Shown one piece after another: positions 36,801-46,144 of a stretch of DNA of 64,000 nucleotides (position 1 is the first letter of the stretch; the number at the start of each line of letters is the position of its first letter). The stretch covers positions 16,497,001 to 16,561,000 of the forward strand of contig OY987265.1 of assembly GCA_963920665.1 (NCBI GenBank), given 5' to 3'. This DNA is from Straminergon stramineum (taxonomy: Eukaryota; Streptophyta; Bryopsida; Hypnales; Calliergonaceae). The notes under the pieces are model-generated. The model saw nothing but the letters and a program-made list of their open reading frames with translations. It did no database searches and had not been told where the DNA came from. Position numbers and translations under genes: made by a program.

Positions 36801-38278
36801 ATGAATTTGCAGAGTACATTTTTGAGTTTGCAAGTGGTTCACTTCAGGATGATGGGGCTGTGATGTTTTTTTTGCCGGATAATCCGAAGATTCGGCATAT
36901 GGTTGATAAGGATGCTAAGTTGCATGGGTTCAAAATGCAAACCGATTGGTGGGGCGTTAACGAGCTACGAATGACATCTCACAAAGACATCAATTGCACG
37001 GTAATGATATATTTTGAGTTATTGTAAATGTCTTTAAAGTATGTTTGTTTATATTTTCTTTTTGTTAATACATTTTGTGCATGTTCAGACAAAGCACTTC
37101 TGGATTGTCTTGTATGTTCAAGTTATGTTTAAAGGAACAACAATTCAATCCACTTTTTCTGTGGAGCAAAACCAAGAGCTCTCTGGACTGTCTACAGATA
37201 TATCTGGTAACAATCTGGACACCTATGCCATTTTTCTTTATAAGCCATTTGTATATTTAAAAGTAATTTTGTTCAATTAGGATTGGCATTGGCCATGTGC
37301 AATCCAGTTCAAAATTGGCCCTAATTGTCTAATGTATTATTTGAAGTTCATTTAGTACTAGTCATGTGGAGACCATTTCTAGATTCTATTTTTTTCCGAC
37401 AATGGCTAGACATGTTATAAGTTGATATGCCTTCTTCTAGTTTACAATCTATTTTATATATTATATAGTTCATGTTATGTATTATGGACTCATTTTTTGT
37501 GAAATTGTTTTAGGAGAAGGCTTGTTGTACAATTTCACAACTGCCACCACTCAGTTGATGAAAGATGGATTTCCATGGCGTGGATCACGTGAGAAAGATC
37601 CACTTTTCTTACAAGTTCAAATCGAGAGCTTTTCCAAACCCAATGATGTAGTATTGGATTGCACTGCTTCCACAGGTCTAAACTTCTCTCCACTGCTAGA
37701 TGTCCATTTTATACTTGTATATGATTTATATTTTTATGTATCATTTAGGCCTTACAAAGCATTTTGTTTTGCCACAGGGGCCAGCATCCATGCTTGTCAA
37801 AGGAGTGGCCGACACATCATTGCATTGGAGTCTGATACAGAGATCTTCACGCACATCCTTGCTCCAATGATTGACTCGCCTACGAAGGTTGAACTAGTCC
37901 AACCAAAGCGGAAACGTCAAGTTTCATCAAGCGAAGAGGATCTTGATAGTCCAGTGAAGAAGGTGGCCCAAAATCGCTTGGGTTCGTAAGTCTAACTATA
38001 TTGCACTCTATCAATTTTTTTACAATTGGTAATCTTCATGTGCAGATTATAATCCTACAAGTTTTAATTCTTTTTTTAAATTCATGTTTTGGTGCAGGTT
38101 GGTGAAGTACCTTATTAGCCCTCCTAAGTCTTGGTCTTTGCCTTGTTATGCTGAGTCATTCGCCACAATGAATGTTGAGATGACATCATTTTCCACCTCT
38201 GAAGAAGCTAGCTCTAGTCAACATGTTCTCCAGTTTTTAGATGTAGAAGCTGTGGAGGATAATATGGATAGTGACTAG
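27805..38278 (+). CDS. ParB-like/N4-N6 DNA methyltransferase fusion, 14-exon model with one nonsense codon
   Basis: Exon model: 27805-27912, 31848-31943, 33094-33174, 33677-34245, 34337-34529, 34836-35030, 35142-35357, 35530-35765, 35929-36562, 36653-37000, 37089-37206, 37514-37675, 37778-37985, 38098-38278. Every junction is GT-AG and the phases agree, giving about 1,114 codons. Residues ~120-280 resemble the ParB/sulfiredoxin fold (VWDGNHRMMAW). Acidic and lysine-rich linkers (~590-700) follow. The C-terminal half has the permuted methyltransferase order: motif IV-like LIIGDMPDG (~801), then VQIESFSKPNDVVLDCTASTG (motif I, ~966-986) and HACQRSGRHIIALESD. Nuclear-signal-like PKRKRQ lies near 1030. 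ParB-methylase fusions are known in bacteria and phages. TAA at 34046-34048 (codon ~219) would truncate it. Exons 1-3 are the least certain. Substrate (N4-cytosine or N6-adenine) cannot be told from sequence. Confidence 0.75.
27881..28710. repeat. Tandem duplication, two ~410-420-bp units, starting inside exon 1
   Basis: Unit 1 (about 27,881-28,290) and unit 2 (about 28,291-28,710) share CTCAGTT(T/C)GAGCGAACAGCC, CCCAAACACCGATTG, CTAAATCTAGTTAAT, CCTCCTCGGAACCCGAGTAG and GGTCACTCGAGGTCCCAATC in the same order. The first unit begins within the proposed exon 1, so the exon end and its splice donor (GCAATTACA|GTAATC) are copied in unit 2 as GCAATTAGA|GTAATC. Confidence 0.85.
28711..31847 (+). 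other. Long first intron, remainder
   Basis: No coding frame of note. It contains scattered CTCCTCGGAACC (31,181) and GGTTCCAAGGAGC (about 31,678) strings related to the arrays at 33.2 and 39.9-40.6 kb. The acceptor ATTCAG before 31848 gives a clean 32-codon exon ending in AGTTTG|GTAAGT. Confidence 0.45.
33232..33522. repeat. 86-bp tandem repeat, ~3.4 copies, in intron 3
   Basis: CTTTGGGTTCCGAGGAGG starts a unit at 33,241, 33,327, 33,413 and 33,499, an exact 86-bp spacing. Each full unit also has TGCTCCTCGGATCCC and CACCGAGGTTCCGAGGAGG, so it carries the TTCCGAGGAGG motif in both orientations. The open frames across it are repeat artefacts. Confidence 0.92.
33677..34245 (+). other. Exon 4: ParB/sulfiredoxin-like region
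   Basis: The exon opens with DPLEIDALVVAELTYDETV after the acceptor TTGTAG. It holds a stretch rich in ParB-like features (SLPLVRPVLQTDVVRLE, then GFMFFVWDGNHRMMAW; the Gly-Asn-His-Arg core is the typical ParB-fold signature). The in-frame TAA at 34046-34048 (GAGCTC TAA GGC) is one C-to-T change from CAA. The donor is AACAT|GTAACT; its phase (2) fits the next exon (ATG codon split AT|G). Reading past this donor would add false stops. Confidence 0.7.
36653..37985 (+). other. Exons 10-13: permuted N4/N6 methyltransferase region
   Basis: Exon 10 begins AGRGRSRTLGGVAKREACLD and carries LIIGDMPDG, where a beta-class enzyme has the catalytic (D/S)PP(Y/F/W) tetrad; here it reads DMPD. WNTYDDEFAEYIFEFASGSL and AVMFFLPDN fit the strands after motif IV. 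Exon 11 gives TKHFWIVLYVQ. Exons 12-13 give FPWRGSREKDPLFLQVQIES, then VVLDCTASTG (the AdoMet-binding motif, normally DPFxGxG) and RSGRHIIALESD. The motif I glycine codon is split by the intron at 37,676-37,777. Both catalytic and cofactor motifs depart from bacterial consensus, so activity is uncertain. Confidence 0.65.
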
Positions 38279-38828
38279 AGCCTTAGCTCTATAGGCATGA
38301 ACTCTTCTGGCTAGGATTCCAATGTTTCATTTCACACTCAATTTTTATTTTCATCTCATCTTATATTTTATTTTATTTTATTTCATGAATTGTGAGCTTC
38401 TTTATCAATTTCAAAATATCCATGGTATTCAATTTGTTAACCCTAATGACAATTCTGAATTGCTTATTACAAATCCATTTTTAATATTCTTCATTTTCCA
38501 TCTTGGTTCTTTAATTTCTTTTTTCATTTCAACCCCTCTTCATGTGCTTCTTTGGAACCTCATTGGTAATCAAGAGGCTCACTGAACTTATTGGGTTTAG
38601 TTGTTGTTTTATTATGAGCCTTTTTAGAAATTGACTTTGAATTCTTTGAAGATGTTGGTTTATTAATGAGTTTCAAAATATGTACATTTTAGATCCAATG
38701 ACAAATGAAGGACCATGTTTTGTTCTCTTCTCTTTGAACCTCCCCTATACTAAGCATCATTTCTAATTTCTCACTTGTAAAAATCTGTATAGCTCGCAAT
38801 TTCTTGGTGGTACTGAAGAGGCTCTTTG

Positions 38829-38840
38829 GAACCGAGGAGG
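38829..38840 (+). repeat. Single GGAACCGAGGAGG motif downstream of the methyltransferase gene
   Basis: An isolated copy of the motif that forms arrays at 33.2 kb and 39.9-40.6 kb, preceded by GAAGAGGCTCTTT as in the 40-kb array. It ties the gene and the distal array together. Confidence 0.6.
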
Positions 38841-38889
38841 TGTTGTACTAATTTTGTTCTTTTTACGTTAGCTTTTTTATTTAATAACC

Positions 38890-39420
38890 TACAAATAAGA
38901 AGATTGAATTTCAAATTGACCCTTGGGACATATTTATAGAACTTCGCACCCATACCCTAGATTAATTATGCATGTAAATTTTGGCAAGAGAGCACATTAA
39001 GAAAATTAATGTATGAAGAAAATTGATTCTCAAGAAAAAAAAATGGGAAACAAATTTGTTTGCTTATTAATTTAATGATTTATGAATATGAATATTGGAT
39101 TCTACATTGACCCCATATATATTTCCTAGGGTTTGGCCATAGCCTACATTATATATGCATATAGAACGTGGCAATAAATTGTATCAATATTCAATAAGAT
39201 AAATTAATCCATAAAGTGAATTAATTCTTTGGAAGAAAATGGAGAACAATTCAAAATTTGTAAATCAAATTTGTTTGCTTCATCCTTTTATTACGGACTA
39301 GATATTCCAAAAAAATTGGATTCACGATTTGACCCCTCTATGTTTACACGAATTTTCCATGATCTAGATTACTTATGTAAACAAAATGCAACAATGTAGA
39401 TTACATCAACAAATAACTTT
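38890..39420. repeat. Degenerate ~190-220-bp tandem repeat, about 2.6 copies
   Basis: TTGAATTTCAAATTGACCC (38,905), TTGGATTCTACATTGACCCC (39,094) and TTGGATTCACGATTTGACCCC (39,317) head units. Each continues with a TAGATTA...ATGTAAA...GGCAA block and an AATTTGTTTGCTT block. From 39,420 to 39,890 nothing else is seen. Confidence 0.6.
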
Positions 39421-39892
39421 TTAGAGGTATTATTTCAACACTGTATAAAAACTAAAGACGGACACAATTGCCAACCACAATGATGCATGGTAGTCAATTC
39501 CCGTTTGTCTTTAGCTTGCGTGCCCATCCCACACAAACTACCTTATATTAGTTTATATTAGCAATCCCAATTGTTATGGGATATTACCGTATGTTGGAAA
39601 CCTCTCAAGTCATGCGTAATCAGTTATGTAGAATTTACATGTGCAAGTTATGAATAGAAGAAAGGTAAAGTTTTGAATCATGTTTTCTACCTCAAAAATG
39701 CTTCTGCAGATTGTACAACAATCTTATCCTACAATTTCATTTCATAAAAAAAAATCTTGAATAAATTATTATATTAGTATAGAATATATTGGATTGAAAA
39801 ATATTTATTTAGACCATTTTTTAACTTGTATTGGGTTCTATTTTTAAAATCTAGTCAGGTGTTTCTAAATTGTCATGATTTTGGTATCTCAC

Positions 39893-40650
39893 TAAGAGAC
39901 CCCTCCGAACCGAGGAGGCCTTTAGACTATACTTGTTCTTCAATATCATCTCCCTATGAGCCTCTTCGGAATCCCTAACAGGCTCCTTGGAATCCCTTAG
40001 AGCCTCCTTGGAATCCAAAGAGGCCTTTAGGCCATCTTTGCTCTCTATCATTGTCTTCCTAGGTCCTAGGAGCCTCTTCGGAACCAAGGAGGCTCTTTGG
40101 AATCCCTTGAGATTGTTGTATGTACCCTAATATTTAAACACTCAATCCACCCTAATCATTATATAAGAGTATTTATAAGGACTTAACTAATCCCAACAAA
40201 ATGAATGTAAATTTCAGACTTCACTAATCTAAATCATCCCATTCATGCTTGTAATTGTTGTTTTCTATGAGCCTCCTCGGAACCGAGGAGGCCTTTAGAC
40301 TTTACATGCTCCTCAATATCATCTCCCTATGAGCCTCTTCCAAATCCCTTAGAGCCTCCTCAAAATCCAAGGAGGCCTTTAGGCCATCTTTGCTCTCTAT
40401 CATTGTCTCCCTAGGAGCCTCCTCGGAACCGAGGAGGCTCTTTGGAACTCCTTGAGACTGTTGTATGTACTCTAATATTTAAACCCTCAAACCTACCTAA
40501 TTATTATAAAAGAGTATTTATAAGGACTTAGCCAATCCCTAAAAAATGAATGTAAATTTGGGACTTCACCAATTTAAATCATCCCATTCATGCTTGTAAT
40601 TGTTGTTTCCTATGAGCCTCCTCGGATCCGAAGAGGCCCATAGGACCCCA
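39893..40650. repeat. Palindrome-bearing tandem repeat, ~345-373-bp period
   Basis: Two full units and the start of a third. CGAGGAGGCC falls at 39,911 and 40,284; the related CGAAGAGGCC is at 40,629. Within units the motif AGCCTCCTCGGAACC recurs in several diverged forms. At about 40,271-40,292 and 40,418-40,439 it forms a perfect hairpin with 10-bp arms (GCCTCCTCGG) around an AA centre. Units also share TTGTTGTATGTA(C/T)CCTAATAT and ATCCCATTCATGCTTGTAAT. Confidence 0.88.
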
Positions 40651-40987
40651 TAGGAGACTAATATGTGGATATTGCAAAGACAACACCCTACATTACTTGT
40701 ATCCAAATCAATTGAATGCACCTTATCTATTTATCAATTAGATGCTTCATGGTGCCATTGCCTTCATTTAATCTATAAAATTCAAGGATGGAATTTTTTT
40801 CATCTACTAACTTTCGTCTACATTCATTCGTCATCATCTGCATCCATCCAAAGATGGATGAAATAAGTGACTTCAATCCATATATTTATTTTTTTTCCAA
40901 AACATAATTTCTAAGTGTAGAGTTAATGATAATTACAAAATTCCTAAAACATAATTAATAAAAAGTTTACTACTCAAATGCCACTGC

Positions 40988-41635
40988 TCATTGCTCAACG
41001 CTCATTGCTCGCTGCTCATACTTTAGCAACCTTGTTCTATGGCTGACTACAATTGGCACATGAGATCCATCGGAGTTGGTGTCCGTAGATGAGTCCGAAG
41101 TGTCATAGTTTGGTGGTGCGTGAACTTGTGTAGTTTTTTTCGATAGACCACCTTCTGGGTATCTTTTTACCCCCCTTGGAATGAATCCATTCTCTGGGGG
41201 AGGAATTTTCACATTTCCCCCCATTGTCTTCAAAGTTGAACAATCCACTCTCTTGTTCAACTTCACCTCCGCATGGACCCCTCGTGCAATGAAAAGATGC
41301 ACTTCATTGCGTGTGACGTTCGAAACATCATACAACACTTGGAACACCTCAATGCATCGGTTCGTGAACTCATTGTCAAGGCAATGTTTCAAATTTGCCT
41401 TGTGGAAGTGTCTATGAAAGTTATGTCGCTCTTTCGGGAAGACCTTGTCAATGTGGCACCACTCGATGTAATTGGTGCAGTTATCATAAGTCCATGGGTT
41501 AGGCACGTCCTCCCACCCCTTGAATGCAAACTTGGCAGGGTTACGTAGAACATGCAGTCGCTTACGATGTTTGGTTCCTGCTCACAGTCGGGTCTTGTCT
41601 CGTTCCTCCTTGATCATTCTTGGTGGTGTAGCCAT
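40988..41635 (-). pseudogene. Second C-x6-CHIDK motif ORF, one in-frame stop
   Basis: Starts at ATG 41635-41633 (MATPPRMIKEERDKTRL) and ends at 40988, 216 codons. TGA at 41584-41582 lies in a TG-A/CG-A context typical of CpG decay; an in-frame downstream start at 41506 would avoid it. The core has the same pattern as the ORF at 181: C-x6-CHIDK-x-FP-x2-RH-x2-H-x6-NL-x2-C-x8-CIEV. A Ser/Thr/Asp-rich tail follows. A TATAAAG box lies about 130 bp upstream (minus, 41,770-41,764), followed by the GC-rich array shared with the divergent kinase-like gene. The function is unknown; metal binding is inference. Confidence 0.6.
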
Positions 41636-41763
41636 TTTTGCAGAAAAATTCGAGAACCTCCAACGTGGCAATCAAGTAGACCCCGCACAACGCTCACAAC
41701 CAGCTCAACAAAGAGGTGGAAGGCTGAGAGTATGCAGGGCGGGCACAAATGGGGCGGAAACGG

Positions 41764-41770
41764 CTTTATA
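41764..41770 (-). promoter_or_regulatory. TATA box (TATAAAG), left arm of a divergent promoter
   Basis: On the minus strand the sequence is TATAAAG, 129 bp upstream of ATG 41635. It faces away from the GGGCGCGGAC array, whose other side carries TATATAAAG at 42,029 on the plus strand. Confidence 0.55.
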
Positions 41771-41783
41771 CAGTTGGAGGTGG

Positions 41784-42016
41784 GGGACACCAGGGCGCGG
41801 ACGCCGTGGTGGGGGGCGCGGACGCCATAGTGGGGGGGCGCGGACGCCATAGTGGGGGGGCGGGAACGCCATGATGGGGGCGCAGACGCCATCGTGGGGG
41901 GCGGGAATGCTGTGGTGGGGGCGCGGACGCCATCGTAGGGGGCGGGAACGCCATCGCGGTTGGGGCGGGAACGCCACGTGCAAGGGCAGGAACGGTAGGG
42001 GACAGGGCGTGGACGT
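41784..42016. repeat. GGGCGCGGACGCCATxGTGG array
   Basis: About ten copies of GGG(C)GCGGACGCCAT(A/C)GTGG or GGGCGGGAACGCCATG, at a ~20-bp period that is more regular than in the other GC-rich arrays. It lies between two diverging TATA boxes. The 10-bp core is the one found at 8.8, 13.1 and 16.5 kb. Confidence 0.9.
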
Positions 42017-42028
42017 GAGCAGGGGGAC

Positions 42029-42037
42029 TATATAAAG
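42029..42037 (+). promoter_or_regulatory. TATA box (TATATAAAG), right arm of a divergent promoter
   Basis: TATATAAAG lies 253 bp upstream of ATG 42282, right after the GC-rich array. Two further motif copies in inverse orientation (AGTCCCCGCCC, AAGTCCGCGCCC) follow within 45 bp, in the presumed 5' leader. Confidence 0.6.
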
Positions 42038-42281
42038 CGAGTCCCCGCCCTCATTTCTTTGCCAAGTCCGCGCCCTATGCCTCACACGCTAGTTCGTCCC
42101 TGCGGCCTATGTGAGTGAGTTTGGTGGGTGGTGGGCTTGGCCCGCATATGTGATCTGATTTTTTTGAAATTTTTTTAACTTTCGTGCCTTTGGATAGATA
42201 CGGAGGCCCATCATACCAATTTTTTTTCATTATGACAGGGAAGGAAGTGGATCTGCGAAAAAATGTCCTATATTTAAAGAT

Positions 42282-43811
42282 TTGGATGATGTCAATGAGA
42301 TGGTAATTCCATCCACGAAGACATTGATGTCCTCAGGTTCATCAAATCCTTCCTCATCAGGCCAGAAGAAGCGCAAAAAAGCCCAAAATCCCCATATGCC
42401 TCCACATGAATTCATAGTTGAAGGGAGAGCAATAGCTGTGGTGTTCTACACTCGTCGAGGTACAACTATGTTGACCAGGGAGTATGTGGCGCACAATGAA
42501 GAAGGATACCACAAACTGACGAGGGACTTGTGAAGGGAGCTGGAGTCAAAGTTTGAAGCATCTGAGAAATTCAACAATTTCTCTGATTATTGGTTGCACC
42601 AAGACTGGCTGGATAAACAGGTGGTTGCCCTCACAACCAATATAGTGTCAAATTGGTGTTACCACATGGGTAAGAAAGAGGATGGTAGCGATTGGGACAT
42701 GCAGAACAAAGAGTTGGTTGCAAAATTGAAAATCATTCAAAATTTTGCTCAACAATTTTCTTCATCGCGTAAGAAAAAGCAAGCACCATGGAAAGCGACA
42801 ATTGAAGATGCAATAAGGGCTCATTGTGTGAGTGGAACATTCAAGTGGCTTGAAAGTTCAGTAAAAGTCATCCCCATGCCGGAATAGAGTGCGGTTGGTT
42901 CATATGGGACTGTGAAGAAGGTGATGCTTACAAAACTTGAGAGCATTCCTAGTTGGATATTTTTTGATGGGAAGAGCTTGAAAACCACAAATGAAAAGGA
43001 GAAGCGCCAAGGAATCATCAATGAGGTAGGAGGGTGTCCAGTGATACATCCTGGCATCATTCGAATTGCATACCTCCACCCTAAAACGATGGAAGGCTAT
43101 ACGCTATGGTGGAATGGAGGATCTCTAATTTCTTTCTTATCCAAATACAATTCAAAAGTGAGTGAATCAGTGGATGTGGATGACATTGAGCGTGAACAAG
43201 GTACGGGGTTGACAAAAGAGGAGCTTGCATGGGTTGCAACTTACCGAAAGAACCGAGTGAACTTGGCACTCTCCTTGCTTGTCATTGTGGGGAAATGCCA
43301 CGATGCACAGTACATGCACAACGACATAACTCCATCCAATGTTTTGCTCCATTTTGATGATTGGAAAGAACACAAGGTGTACATAGGGATATGTGATTGG
43401 GGACTTTCTAGCCGAGTTGTAGAGAAGGAGCCATCAAGGTATGCCTTTCCCAGCATGGAGATTCTAGCGAAGGAGAAGAAGAAGCGAAGGTTTGCAGCCC
43501 CTGAATTGTTTTATGTATACGAAGAGCAGGGTTCAGCAAATTCCATTGAGGCCATGCAAAAAACACATTTGTACTCCATGGCTGCTGATGCACATGCGGC
43601 AGGATGGATAGCAGCTGCAATTTGGAAAGAGGACTGGAACCCCAAATACTTTACAACGAAGAATCCAGAGCAATATCAGAACCTTAGGATCCAATTGGAA
43701 AGCCTCATAAAAGAGGATGTGAGTGAAAGGGTGTCAGTGCCAGATGTTCTAGACACATTGAAAAATGCCCCCCACTGTTGGACTATGCCAGATTGTTGTT
43801 ATCATACATAG
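42282..43811 (+). pseudogene. Protein-kinase-like ORF with altered catalytic motifs, two in-frame stops
   Basis: One frame of 510 codons runs from ATG 42282 to 43811 with TGA at 42531-42533 and TAG at 42885-42887. The N-terminal ~200 residues are unrecognised (basic patch SSGQKKRKKAQ). The kinase-like part begins with VGSYGTVKKV, a glycine-loop look-alike that directly follows the TAG. The catalytic loop reads YMHNDITPSNVLL (Arg of HRD replaced). The DFG motif is DWG (ICDWGLSS) and the APE motif is AAPELFYV. Asp and Asn of the catalytic loop are kept, so a functional ancestor is plausible. A strong TATA box and a GC-rich array lie upstream. It may be host-derived cargo of an element; the stops suggest decay. 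Confidence 0.7.
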
Positions 43812-44109
43812 TATTTAGTTGTTTCACTTTGTGTAGTTTAGCATATAGTTTAGGCATAGAAGGTAAATCATCCTCATAGAGGACCATGTGTACCTACTTG
43901 GAAATTGCCAAACACCTCAAAATATATATAAAATCGGATGTGTTCTATACTCAAAATCTCATAATATATTAATATTCCATTTCATTGTTCTTTCTCATTG
44001 CATTTTTATGAGTTCTATGAATTGATGATAAAACTTAAATAAAAACAATGAATGCAGTATTTTGGTATAAAAATACATACACTTTATGTTTTCACTATGC
44101 CTATGTTTT

Positions 44110-45000
44110 AGGAGTTCATGAAGCCCCCTAAAAAAAATGATCCAACAAAAAAAAGAATGACATTGAAGTAGATTGGAAGAATTTTAGGAATGAAGAAAAA
44201 AATAAAAGGAAAGGGAATGATGGAACAAAAAAATAAAAATAATGGCTTTGAGTTTAGATGGAAGAACTTTAGAAATAAGCAAAAATAAAATAGGGAAGGG
44301 AAAGATTGAACAAATAAAGCAAAACTATGAGTTCAAATAAAACTGTCTTGCTAATTCATGAACCAAAACAAAATAGAAAATGGAATGTTTCAACAAAGAA
44401 GAAAAGAATAACCATGAGTTGGGATGGGAGAGTTTTAGGAATGAAGCCCCGGAAAAGAGAGAGAATGATCCAACCCCCCCAAAATGGCATAGAGTTGGGA
44501 TGGGAAGGGCTTTGTTCATTAATGGAAAAAAATAGGAAAGGAAATGATGGAACAAATACAAAATGGCTTGGGGTTGGGACGGAACAATTTTGTGAGAGAG
44601 ATAAGTCCACAAAAAGTGAAAAAATAGTGTGTCAAAATGATTTGAACTAACACCCTCCAAAAATTATCATTCAATTCGGATAGAGTTGAGATACCACAAA
44701 AAATAAATGGAATTCACTTGGGATGAAAGAGTTTTGCTAATGAAGCAAAAAATGAAATGAATGGGAATGATCAATGATAAATAAATGGCCTCAGGTAGAG
44801 ATGGAACATTTGTGCTAATCACGGAAAATAAAATAGGAAAAAAAAATCATTCCACTCTACACAAGTGGCATTGAATTAAAATACAAGACTTTTGTTAATG
44901 ATGCCAAAAAAATAGGAAAGGGAATGATTCCACCAAAAAAATAAGGGCAATGACTTGGAATGGAAGTGTGCTTTAAAAATGAATGTCCAAAAGGGGAGAT
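44110..45000. repeat. ~78-bp AT-rich tandem repeat, inverted relative to 14 and 18 kb
   Basis: Units of AATGGCTTTGAGTT(T/G), GGATGGAAGAGTTTTAGGAAT and GAAGCAAAAAATAGGAAAGG, the reverse complement of the 13,960-15,120 family. Landmark GGGATGG(G/A)A(G/A) recurs roughly every 70-80 bp. The same non-coding repeat family therefore occurs three times in 31 kb. Confidence 0.75.
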
Positions 45001-45084
45001 GGAGTGACCCAAGCTTTTGAAAAGCATACCAATTTATTTTAGAGTTGTTCATTATTTTTAAGGAGTTATATAATCTAACATTAA

Positions 45085-45345
45085 AAGAAATATGAATGGT
45101 GGAGTGCTTTCGAATATGGAAATGGTTTGGGTGTTAGTGTGATATGATGTAACACCCAAAAAATTTATGGAACGGTGGAGTGATTTGGAGATGGAAGTGG
45201 TTTGGGTGTTACAATGATGTAATTTAATACCCCCAAAAAATATGGAATGGTGGATTGATTTGGATATGGAAATGATTCGGGTGTTACAGTGATATGATGT
45301 AACATTTAAAAAAAAATGGAGTGTTGGAGTGACTTGGAATATGGA
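45085..45345. repeat. ~76-bp tandem repeat, about four copies
   Basis: TGGTGGAGTG(A/C)TTTGG, a TATGGAAATGGTTTGGGTGTTA block and TGATGTAACACCCAAAAAA recur near 45,092, 45,174, 45,248 and 45,320. Confidence 0.7.
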
Positions 45346-45494
45346 ATATGGAATATGAAATATGAAATGGAAATATGTAAAAGCATATTAATTTAGCATA
45401 TGTAAATCCCGTCCGCGCCCTGCATGTTCTAGAATCCATGTGGCATCTACTTGGCTTATTTTTCTGTTTTCATAAAGTCAACTTTGTGTTGACT

Positions 45495-46141
45495 GTATCG
45501 GACGGGTGAGACCTCTAACGGACGGGCGAACCGGACGTCTGCCCACTATGACAACCATGGGTTCTTTGTATATTTATTAAAAAAATCCTTTGAAATTCTA
45601 TTGCAGCACTTGAAAATGAATTACGAAAATAAATGACTTTTCTCTTTACAAATTTGTAAAGTGCAATGTTCTTTTTGTTCATTGCTAAGGACTCTTAGAA
45701 ATGAGCATAAATTGTACCAAATTTCAAAAACAAAATCGCATTAGAAATTATCTTAGAATAAAAAAATAAAGATAGAGACTAAATTCGGGGAGTCTTAAGC
45801 GTTTGGATGGGTTGGCGGACGGGCTCCAGAGACCACGGACGGGGTCGTGGACGCGGACGGGCCGATGGATTGGCGGACGGGCTCCAGAATCCGCGGACGG
45901 GGTCGCAGACGAGCGGACAGGATGGCGGATGGGCTGCAGAAACCATGGACGGGGGTGCGGACGGCGGTGTGGACGGGGTTGTGGATGGCGGTGCGGACGG
46001 GGTCGCGGACGGGAAATTACCCCAGGATAAAAACGAAATTTTCTGAATGTCACAGGACGTCCGGGGGGTCCTGGACGCGAACGCCGGACGTCTGGACGTC
46101 TGGACGCTGGCGGTTGCATCAGGACGCCCTGTCAACCCTGC
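45495..46141. repeat. GGACGG-rich arrays with hAT-like termini
   Basis: A block like that at 8,685-8,745 (TATCGGACGGGT, GGGCGAACCGGAC) ends in TATGACAACC at 45,557. From 45,800 to 46,015 there is a degenerate array of GGCGGACGGGCTCCAGA and GGGGTCG(C/T)GGAC. The block ends near 46,141 with GACGCCCTGTCAACCCTG, which looks like an inverted hAT terminus. No transposase is present, so this may be one or two non-autonomous elements. Confidence 0.45.
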
Positions 46142-46144
46142 TTT

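Noticed and set aside
41520..42085. Pro/Arg-rich open frames across the GC-rich array on both strands
   Set aside because: Array artefacts; open in several frames and made only of repeat-encoded peptides.
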